NCBI GenBank assembly: GCA_946534455.1
Contig: CAMNCR010000206.1
Span: 1 to 8,903 of the forward strand
Length of the DNA stretch: 8,903 nucleotides
Reading direction: 5' to 3'
Source: an uncultured Clostridia bacterium
Lineage (GTDB): Bacteria > Bacillota > Clostridia > Christensenellales > Aristaeellaceae
Shown one piece after another: positions 1 to 5,867 of this stretch (its first letter is position 1; the number at the start of each line of letters is the position of its first letter). The notes below the pieces were generated by a model. That model did no database searches and was not told the origin of the DNA. It saw nothing but the letters and a program-made list of their open reading frames with translations. A program made the position numbers and the translations under genes.

Positions 1-679
1 CAGCGAGGACGCCTGCCAGGCCGGATGGGAGGAGCTGCTCTTCCAGACCGGGGCGCCGTACATCACCGCGGCCTTCCTGGTCACGGATCCGGAGCATCTC
101 TACGAAAGCCTGAACGAGGCCGCCGCCAGCTCCACGGCGGATTATCTGCTGCTGCTGGACGCGGACGCCCGGGGCATGAACCGCCATTTCCTGCGGGAGC
201 TGCTCATGTATGCCCAGCGGCGGGAGGTGGCCGGCGTCACCGGCGCGCTGGTGGACGCCCGGCGCCGCCTGACCCACGGCGGCTATGCCCTGGGCATGGA
301 GGGCGCGGCCCAGTGCGTCAACGAGGGGCTGTTCGTCACCGCCGGCGGCTGGCACGACACCATGAACCGCGCCCACAACGTGGCCGCGGTCAGCCCCTGC
401 TGCATGCTGGTGCGGCGGGAGGCCTGGCTGCCCTTCGATCCGGCCTTCCGCAGCGGCCTGGGCGCCGTGGACCTGGCCCTGCGCCAGCGGGAGGCGGGGC
501 GCTGGTTCGTCTTCACGCCCCACGCCACGGCGGAGCTTTCCCGCCGGCCCATGCTGCTCAGCGGCCAGGAGCGGGACGCCGCGGATCTCGCAAGGCTGCG
601 GGAGCGCCACGGCGAGGTCCTGACCGATCCGTGCTATTCCCCGCGCTTCAGCCGCCGCCGGGCGGACTACCGGGCCTGA
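1..679 (+). CDS. Family 2 glycosyltransferase, C-terminal part (5' end outside window)
   Basis: The frame is open from base 2 to the TGA at 677-679 and gives 225 visible residues. The true start lies upstream, so the ATG at 176 is internal. The protein looks like a GT2 (GT-A fold) sugar transferase acting on the cytoplasmic side in polysaccharide or glycoprotein synthesis. Seen: a hydrophobic strand followed by Asp-Ala-Asp (158-166), which fits the nucleotide-sugar/metal-binding DXD; then a stretch typical of GT2 enzymes (VAGVTGALVDARRRLTHGGY); then SPCCMLVRREAW, matching the usual 'TGAcmlvRRe.f' acceptor-side region; then VDLALRQREAGRWFVFTPHA, matching 'eDvDLclRlre.G..ivytP.A'. Oddity: the usual acidic pair before VDL is Gly-Ala here (461-466), and the following His-rich 'yHheS' is absent. 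Donor and acceptor cannot be named. The family call is good; whether it is active is uncertain. Confidence 0.8.
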   Translation, partial: SEDACQAGWEELLFQTGAPYITAAFLVTDPEHLYESLNEAAASSTADYLLLLDADARGMNRHFLRELLMYAQRREVAGVTGALVDARRRLTHGGYALGMEGAAQCVNEGLFVTAGGWHDTMNRAHNVAAVSPCCMLVRREAWLPFDPAFRSGLGAVDLALRQREAGRWFVFTPHATAELSRRPMLLSGQERDAADLARLRERHGEVLTDPCYSPRFSRRRADYRA

Positions 680-684
680 GCCGC

Positions 685-713
685 TTTACTTGCGCGGCGC
701 TTTATGGTATAAT
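685..713 (+). promoter_or_regulatory. Extended -10 sigma-A-type promoter for leuS
   Basis: The -35 is TTTACT (685-690, 4 of 6 against TTGACA). A 17-bp spacer follows, then a perfect -10, TATAAT (708-713), preceded by TG at 705-706 (extended -10). The start of transcription should fall near 720, leaving a leader of only about 40 nt before leuS. The promoter begins just after the glycosyltransferase stop, so leuS is an independent unit. Confidence 0.85.
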
Positions 714-750
714 TTCGCGCATTCGGACCGAACGAATCATGAAAAGGAAC

Positions 751-755
751 AGGTG
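751..755 (+). promoter_or_regulatory. Ribosome binding site of leuS
   Basis: AGGTG (751-755) lies 7 nt before the ATG at 763 and supports that start. Confidence 0.75.
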
Positions 756-762
756 AAGCCAG

Positions 763-3186
763 ATGGAACGCGTCTACGATCCCAAGGTGATTGAGAAAAA
801 GTGGCAGGAATACTGGGAAAAGCACGAAACCTTCAAGACGGACGTGTGGGATTTCTCCCGGCCCAAGTTTTACGCGCTGGACATGTTTCCCTATCCCAGC
901 GGCGTCGGCCTCCACGCGGGGCATCCCGAGGGCTACACCGCGACGGATATCGTCAGCCGGATGAAGCGCATGCAGGGCTACAACGTGCTGCATCCCATGG
1001 GCTACGACAGCTTCGGCCTGCCGGCGGAGCAGTATGCCGTGACCACCGGCCATCATCCGGAGGGCTTCACCCAGAAGAACATCGAAACCTTCTCCCGCCA
1101 GCTGCGGGAGCTGGGCTTCGACTATGACTGGAGCAAGATGATCGCCACCAGCGATCCGGAGTTCTACCGCTGGACCCAGTGGATCTTCAAGCAGCTGTAT
1201 CTGGACGGCTACGCCCAGTATATCGACATGCCCGTGAACTGGTGCGAGGAGCTGGGCACGGTGCTGAGCAATGACGAGGTCATTGACGGCAAGAGCGAGC
1301 GCGGCGGCTATCCCGTGGTCCGCAAGAACATGAAGCAGTGGGTCATCAACCAGCCCGCCTTCGCCGAAAAGCTGCTGGAGGGCCTGAATGAAATCGACTG
1401 GCCCGAAAGCACCAAGGATATGCAGCGGCACTGGATCGGCCGCAGCGAGGGCGTCGAGGTCCGCTTCCAGATCGTCGGGGGCGGGGAGTTCAGCATCTTC
1501 ACCACCTGTATCGAAACCATCTACGGCATCACCTTCATGGTGCTCGCGCCGGACAGCCAGCTGGTGCAGGATCTGCTGCCCCGGGTTCAGAACCCGGAGG
1601 AGGTGCGGGCCTATATCGAGGAGACCCGCAAGAAGAACGACATGGACCGCACCGAGCTCAACAAGGGCAAGAGCGGCTGCCGCCTGGAGGGCCTGCGCTG
1701 CATCAATCCCGCCAACGGCCGGGAGGCGGAGCTGTTCATCGGCGACTTCGTCCTCGCCAGCTACGGCACGGGCGCGGTCATGGCGGTGCCCAGCCACGAC
1801 CAGCGTGACTTTGAATACGCCACCGCGCATCACATCCCCATGATCCAGGTCATCGACGGGGCGGACGTCAGCGAGCACGCCTTCGAGAAGCAGGACTATC
1901 TGGGCAAGGGCTGCCGGCTCATCAACAGCGAGGAGTTCACCGGCCTGACCGTCGAGGAGGCCAAGGAGGCCATCACCGCCAAGCTCGAAAAGATGGGCGT
2001 GGCCAAACGCACGGTCAACTATCACTTCCGGGAGTGGATCTTCGCCCGCCAGCGCTACTGGGGCGAGCCCGTGCCCATGGTGCACACCGAGGACGGCACC
2101 ATCTACCCCCTGCCGGATGAGGAGCTGCCCCTGATTCTGCCGGAGCTGGAGGATTACCGCGGCCGCAACGGCCAGGCGCCCCTGGAAAACGCCACCGAAT
2201 GGAAGCAGTATGACCGCAACGGCGTCCGCGGCACCCGCGAAACCTCGACCATGCCCGGCTCCGCGGGCTCCAGCTGGTACTACATGCGCTACATCGATCC
2301 GCACAATGACAAGGCGCTGGCGGATCCCGAGCTGCTGAAGCACTGGCTGCCGGTGGATCTGTATATCGGCGGGCCGGAGCACGCCGTGGGCCATCTGATA
2401 TACAGCCGGATCTGGAACCGGTATCTGTATGACAAGGGCATCAGCCCGGTGAAGGAGCCCTTCAAAAAGCTGGTGCACCAGGGCATGATCCTCGGTGAAA
2501 ACGGCATCAAGATGGGCAAGCGCTATCCGGAGTTCGTGGTCAATCCCAGCGACATCGTCCGGGATTACGGCGCGGACACCCTGCGCCTGTATGAAATGTT
2601 CATGGGGCCGCTGGAGGTCTCCAAGCCCTGGAGTCCCCAGGGGGTGGAGGGCGCCCGCCGCTTCCTGAACCGGGTGTGGGCCTTCTTCACCAACGAGGAG
2701 AACATCACCGCCGCCTCCGACGGCAGCCTGGACCGGGTGTTCCATCAGACGGTGAAAAAGGTCACCGGCGACTTTGAGTCCCTCGGCTTCAACACCGCCA
2801 TCAGCCAGATGATGATCTTCGTCAACGCCTGCTACAAGGCCGGAAGCTGTCCGAAGGCCTACGCGGAGGCCTTCGTGCAGATGCTCAGCTGCATCTGCCC
2901 CCACATCGGCGAGGAGATGTGGCAGCTGCTGGGCCATGAGGAATCCATCGCCCGCGCTCCCTGGCCCACCTGGGACGAGGAGATGATCCGGGAGGACACG
3001 CTGCAGATTCCCGTCCAGGTCAACGGCAAGGTGCGCGCGACCATCGAAATCGGCGTGAACGACGACCAGGCCGCCGTGCTGGCCAAGGCGCGGGAGGCCC
3101 GGAACGTGCAGGCCTCCACCGCCGGGAAGACCGTCGTCAAGGAGATCTACGTCAAGGGCAAGATTGTGAATATCGTTGTGAAATAA
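763..3186 (+). CDS. leuS: Leucyl-tRNA synthetase (LeuRS)
   Basis: Class Ia synthetase charging tRNA-Leu with leucine in the cytoplasm. It has 807 residues, close to the roughly 804 of Bacillus-type enzymes and shorter than the roughly 860 of E. coli. The HIGH motif reads HAGH (residues 51-54) within FPYPSGVGLHAGHPEGYTAT. The CP1 editing domain occupies about 225-415: GRSEGVEV hinge, threonine-rich loop at 247-252, and GTGAVMAVPSHDQRD ending at D349. YWGEPVP and the TMPGSAGSSWYYMRYIDP block follow, then the KMSKS-equivalent KMGKR (583-587), the anticodon-binding helical domain and a C-terminal domain (IPVQVNGKVRATIEI). Oddities: KMSKS is KMGKR, and the loop usually read TTRPDT is TTCIET, keeping T247, T248 and T252 but changing R-P-D. 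The start is fixed by AGGTG 7 nt upstream. The gene has its own promoter and terminator, and the short leader leaves no room for a T-box. Identity is secure. Confidence 0.98.
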   Translation: MERVYDPKVIEKKWQEYWEKHETFKTDVWDFSRPKFYALDMFPYPSGVGLHAGHPEGYTATDIVSRMKRMQGYNVLHPMGYDSFGLPAEQYAVTTGHHPEGFTQKNIETFSRQLRELGFDYDWSKMIATSDPEFYRWTQWIFKQLYLDGYAQYIDMPVNWCEELGTVLSNDEVIDGKSERGGYPVVRKNMKQWVINQPAFAEKLLEGLNEIDWPESTKDMQRHWIGRSEGVEVRFQIVGGGEFSIFTTCIETIYGITFMVLAPDSQLVQDLLPRVQNPEEVRAYIEETRKKNDMDRTELNKGKSGCRLEGLRCINPANGREAELFIGDFVLASYGTGAVMAVPSHDQRDFEYATAHHIPMIQVIDGADVSEHAFEKQDYLGKGCRLINSEEFTGLTVEEAKEAITAKLEKMGVAKRTVNYHFREWIFARQRYWGEPVPMVHTEDGTIYPLPDEELPLILPELEDYRGRNGQAPLENATEWKQYDRNGVRGTRETSTMPGSAGSSWYYMRYIDPHNDKALADPELLKHWLPVDLYIGGPEHAVGHLIYSRIWNRYLYDKGISPVKEPFKKLVHQGMILGENGIKMGKRYPEFVVNPSDIVRDYGADTLRLYEMFMGPLEVSKPWSPQGVEGARRFLNRVWAFFTNEENITAASDGSLDRVFHQTVKKVTGDFESLGFNTAISQMMIFVNACYKAGSCPKAYAEAFVQMLSCICPHIGEEMWQLLGHEESIARAPWPTWDEEMIREDTLQIPVQVNGKVRATIEIGVNDDQAAVLAKAREARNVQASTAGKTVVKEIYVKGKIVNIVVK

Positions 3187-3192
3187 CGTCTG

Positions 3193-3220
3193 AGACCAGA
3201 GGCTCGCCTCTGGTCTTTTT
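3193..3220 (+). terminator. Intrinsic terminator of leuS
   Basis: A perfect 10-bp stem, AGACCAGAGG (3193-3202) with CCTCTGGTCT (3207-3216), closes a CTCG tetraloop and runs into TTTTT (3216-3220). It begins 7 nt after the leuS stop. Confidence 0.92.
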
Positions 3221-3284
3221 GCACCCTTCCCGCGGGCGCGGCGCCCGGGGCTTTCCCGGGGGAGGGACATGAACAGAATCTGCC

Positions 3285-3332
3285 GAATTTTTAAAATTTT
3301 TGATTGACACTGTAACAATTTTGAAATAAAAT
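3285..3332 (+). promoter_or_regulatory. Near-consensus promoter with AT-rich upstream block
   Basis: A perfect -35, TTGACA (3304-3309), a 17-bp spacer and TAAAAT (3327-3332, 5 of 6) make this the best promoter in the window. An A/T block (about 3286-3303, GAATTTTTAAAATTTTTGAT) sits directly upstream like an UP element and stands out in otherwise GC-rich DNA. Transcription should begin near 3339, giving a leader of about 90 nt for the wall protein gene. Confidence 0.88.
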
Positions 3333-3362
3333 GAGGTTGGTTTCTTTCACCCTGATGGCATC

Positions 3363-3379
3363 ATTCCGCCCGGCGGAAT
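3363..3379. promoter_or_regulatory. 17-nt palindrome in the 5' leader of the wall protein gene
   Basis: ATTCCGCC (3363-3370) and GGCGGAAT (3372-3379) are perfect inverted repeats around a single C. The site lies about 25-40 nt downstream of the predicted transcription start and 50 nt before the chosen ATG. As DNA it could be a repressor operator. As RNA it could form a hairpin with a 6-bp stem and CCCGG loop, possibly extended by GCA/TGC. No T run follows, so it is not a terminator. The function is an inference. Confidence 0.45.
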
Positions 3380-3413
3380 TGCTGATTTGACTGATGACAG
3401 AGGAAAGCTGATT

Positions 3414-3420
3414 GAGGTGA
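3414..3420 (+). promoter_or_regulatory. Ribosome binding site deciding the wall protein start
   Basis: GAGGTGA (3414-3420) is a strong Shine-Dalgarno sequence 8 nt before the ATG at 3429. The in-frame ATG at 3387 has no comparable site upstream. Confidence 0.85.
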
Positions 3421-3428
3421 TCTGTGGA

Positions 3429-5741
3429 ATGAAAACAAAACGCAGTCGTCTGCTCTGTGTGGCGCTGGTGCTGAGCATGCTGCTGTCCTGCTGGCCCGCC
3501 TGGCAGGCTCCCTCCGCGGCCGCGGAGGACGCGCTGGGCATCGTGACCTCCAGCAGCGTGCATGTGCGCAAGGAAGCCAGCCGCTACGGCGAAATCTGGT
3601 TCGACCTGCCGCAGAACTATGTCTGCACCATTCTGGAGGAGACCACCGCGGAGGGCATCCACTGGTATAAGGTGAAAACCGGAAACCCCGAATCCACCAC
3701 CGGCTCCAGCACCTATATCGGCTTCATCCACGGGGACTACTTCCGCGCCCTGTCCGCGCAGGAAATGGAAACCTACCGCCAGGGCGCCGTGGTTTCCAAT
3801 CCGCCCTCGGGGAGCGGCTCCGGCAAGGTCATCGGCGTGGTGACCAACGGCGGAACGAACTTCCGCGACGGTCCCAGCCTTCACGCCGAAAGCATGATGA
3901 AGCTGGACCGGGGCACGGAGGTGGAAATTCTGTCCATCCCCGCGTCGGTCAGCAGCGAAACCTTCTATGAGGTTCGCTACGGCAACACCACCGGGTACAT
4001 CATGAGCACCTTCATCCGCCTGGCCAACGCCCAGGCGACGCCCACCGCGCCCGGCGCGCCGACCCAGCCGCCGGACAACAACCAGACGGGCGGCCAGCCG
4101 ACGCCCACCGTGCCGCCGGCCCAGGGCGACCAGCCCACGCCGACCACGCCCCCCGCCCAGAACGGGAACAACGGGCAGAGCACCGGCGCCTTCACCCATG
4201 TGCGGCTGATCCTGTCCTCCTGCCACCTGCGGGAGGCCCCCGCCGGCCGCTACGATTCCGAAAACGACTGGGTCGGCCGGGGCAGCACGCTGCCCATCGC
4301 CGGCCAGCCCGTGGTCAACGGGCCCTACACCTGGTATCCCGTGCTGAAGGGCGGCTACATCTATTACGTGCGGAACGACTGCGTCCAGCCCTATTCGGAG
4401 GCCGGCGCCACCGTCGTCCCGGATACCGTCGTCACCACGCCCACCGCCGTGCCCGCGCCGGCCACCGCCGTGCCGACCATCCTCGGCTATGTCATCACCA
4501 CCAAGGGCGGCGTCAATCTCCGCTCCTCCATCGGCGGCACCGTGATCAAGCAGATCAAGAAAAACGTGCGGCTGCCCTATCTGCTGCCGCCCGTCAAGAA
4601 GGACGGCTACACCTGGTACTACGTGGACGCGGACGGAAACCGGGGCTATGTCCGGAGCGATGTGGTCAAGATTACCGGTACGCCGACGCCCACCCCCGCC
4701 CCGACCCTGGCGCCCAACACCACCGCCACCGCGGATCCGGCCACGGGCTATGTGAAAACCACCGCCGGCGGCGTGAACCTGCGCAAGAAGGCCGGCTACA
4801 CGGACGTGCTCGGCCAGGTGGACCGGGACGTGGTTCTGCCGTACTTCGGCGATCCGACCACGGTCAAGGGCGCGGTGTGGTACTACGTGCTGCATCCCTC
4901 CCTGGGCTACGGCTATCTGTCCGGCAGCTATCTGACCCCGGTGCGGGCGGACGGCTCCGCTCTGCCGACGGCCACGCCCATCGTGACCGGCAGCGGATCC
5001 CAGAACACCGCCACCGCCTCCCAGCAGGAGGCCACCTATAACACGCTGAAGCTGGGCTCCACCGGCTCCGCCGTGAAGAACCTCGTCACCGAGCTCAAGA
5101 AGCAGGGCTACTACAACGGCTCCATCACCTCCCGGTACACCTCCTCCGTCGAGCGCGCCGTGCGCGCCTTCCAGGAGGCCAAGAAGCTTTCCGTGGACGG
5201 CATCGCCGGCGCCGCGACCCAGCACGCGCTGTACAACACCGTGCCCGTCGGCGCGGCGGACACCAGCAACCTGACCATGACCATCTATCCCGCCGAAAAG
5301 ATCAACTGGTACACCGGCGGCATCGACGACCTCTGGCCCAGGGGCTCCAACTACAAGGTCTTCGACGTCAAGACGGGCATCGTCTGGTGGGCCCACCGCT
5401 GGGCCGGCGGCAAGCACGTGGACGCGGAGCCGCTGACCGCGGCGGACACCGCCCGGCTCTGCAAGAGCTACGGCGTCACCACGGCGCAGGAGATCGCGGA
5501 CAAGAACCTGTATCAGCGGCGCCCGCTGCTGGTGACCATCGGAACCCGCACCTTCGCCTGCTCGCTCTACGGCGTGCCGCATAACTATCCGGAAGGCGAC
5601 ACCATCGCGGATAACGAATTCCGGGGTCAGCTGTGCATCCACTTTACCGGCAGCAAGACCCACAACAGCAACAACGTGGACTCCGGCCATGAGGAGGCCA
5701 TCGAGTACGCGTGGGAGAACGCGCCGAACGGTCATATCTGA
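3429..5741 (+). CDS. Secreted SH3-repeat and peptidoglycan-binding wall protein with unassigned C-terminal domain
   Basis: 770 residues from the ATG at 3429, chosen over an in-frame ATG at 3387 because GAGGTGA precedes it and the product then starts as a clean signal peptide: basic MKTKRSR, hydrophobic core to about residue 20, likely cleavage after Ala-Ala-Ala (30-32). LLSC at 18-21 is a weak lipobox alternative. Mature order: SH3b-like modules at about 36-105, 132-197, 255-326, 352-418 and 439-505 (modules 4 and 5 share GYV-TT-GGVNLR); Thr/Pro linkers between several; a PG_binding_1-type module at about 536-603 (LGSTGSAVKNLVTELKKQGYY, VDGIAGAATQHAL); then about 150 residues that I cannot assign. 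These hold H656, H663, D665, H718, C736-I-H738, H745, D751 and H754. SH3b and PG-binding modules bind peptidoglycan in known families, so an extracytoplasmic wall role is likely. Enzymatic activity is unproven. The gene has its own promoter and probably ends at the hairpin before radA. Confidence 0.88.
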   Translation: MKTKRSRLLCVALVLSMLLSCWPAWQAPSAAAEDALGIVTSSSVHVRKEASRYGEIWFDLPQNYVCTILEETTAEGIHWYKVKTGNPESTTGSSTYIGFIHGDYFRALSAQEMETYRQGAVVSNPPSGSGSGKVIGVVTNGGTNFRDGPSLHAESMMKLDRGTEVEILSIPASVSSETFYEVRYGNTTGYIMSTFIRLANAQATPTAPGAPTQPPDNNQTGGQPTPTVPPAQGDQPTPTTPPAQNGNNGQSTGAFTHVRLILSSCHLREAPAGRYDSENDWVGRGSTLPIAGQPVVNGPYTWYPVLKGGYIYYVRNDCVQPYSEAGATVVPDTVVTTPTAVPAPATAVPTILGYVITTKGGVNLRSSIGGTVIKQIKKNVRLPYLLPPVKKDGYTWYYVDADGNRGYVRSDVVKITGTPTPTPAPTLAPNTTATADPATGYVKTTAGGVNLRKKAGYTDVLGQVDRDVVLPYFGDPTTVKGAVWYYVLHPSLGYGYLSGSYLTPVRADGSALPTATPIVTGSGSQNTATASQQEATYNTLKLGSTGSAVKNLVTELKKQGYYNGSITSRYTSSVERAVRAFQEAKKLSVDGIAGAATQHALYNTVPVGAADTSNLTMTIYPAEKINWYTGGIDDLWPRGSNYKVFDVKTGIVWWAHRWAGGKHVDAEPLTAADTARLCKSYGVTTAQEIADKNLYQRRPLLVTIGTRTFACSLYGVPHNYPEGDTIADNEFRGQLCIHFTGSKTHNSNNVDSGHEEAIEYAWENAPNGHI
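4095..4160 (+). repeat. Tandem Thr/Pro linker repeat inside the wall protein
   Basis: Two copies of a ten-residue unit, QPTPTVPPAQ (4095-4124) and QPTPTTPPAQ (4131-4160), repeat with a 36-bp period. They form a flexible spacer between the second and third SH3-like modules. Further Thr/Pro linkers, not exact copies, lie near 4410-4475 and 4680-4740. Confidence 0.8.
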
Positions 5742-5814
5742 TCCTTTCGCGCCTCCGGCGCGGCCAGAGGGCTGGAAACCTTCGGAACGGCATTTTCAGA
5801 TGGAAACCATTTTT

Positions 5815-5848
5815 CAGGGGAAGCTGATTCAGCTGCTTCCCCTGTTTT
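5815..5848 (+). terminator. Terminator-like hairpin between wall protein gene and radA
   Basis: A perfect 10-bp stem, CAGGGGAAGC (5815-5824) with GCTTCCCCTG (5835-5844), is followed by TTTT (5845-5848). The loop side can also fold as AGCTGA/TCAGCT (5822-5827 with 5829-5834), giving an alternative stem. It should end wall-protein transcripts. The short T run and the radA ribosome binding site only 4 nt later suggest that partial read-through or attenuation is possible. Bases 5742-5814 upstream show no convincing promoter. Confidence 0.75.
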
Positions 5849-5852
5849 CAAT

Positions 5853-5858
5853 AGGAGG
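5853..5858 (+). promoter_or_regulatory. Ribosome binding site of radA
   Basis: AGGAGG (5853-5858), full consensus, lies 9 nt before the ATG at 5868. Confidence 0.88.
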
Positions 5859-5867
5859 AAAGAGCGC

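Noticed and set aside
25..756. 243-codon plus-strand frame over the glycosyltransferase
   Set aside because: It is out of frame with the GT2 protein, its product is Gly/Arg/Pro-rich low complexity, and it runs through the leuS promoter.
3244..3260. GC-rich hairpin CCCGGG-GCTTT-CCCGGG after the leuS terminator
   Set aside because: It can fold, but no T run follows on the plus strand and a good terminator already precedes it. It is most likely compositional.
667..3318. 883-codon open frame antisense to leuS
   Set aside because: GC-rich coding DNA with few stop codons readily leaves the complementary frame open. The product is low-complexity (rich in H, L, A, G, V), shows no domain, and lies wholly opposite an unmistakable leuS.
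3387..3428. Longer start for the wall protein at ATG 3387
   Set aside because: No Shine-Dalgarno sequence precedes it, it would put 14 residues including acidic ones before the signal peptide, and GAGGTGA fits the ATG at 3429.
5394..5423. M15/VanY-type zinc peptidase motif in the wall protein (HRWAGGKHVD)
   Set aside because: The spacing of His and Asp does not match the usual HxxGxAxD pattern, and the downstream W/H elements cannot be placed. It is kept only as an alternative within the C-terminal domain finding.
3291..5735. 814-codon open frame antisense to the wall protein
   Set aside because: Same compositional artefact: Gly/Arg/Val/His-rich with no recognisable motif, opposite a gene with a signal peptide, ribosome binding site and promoter.
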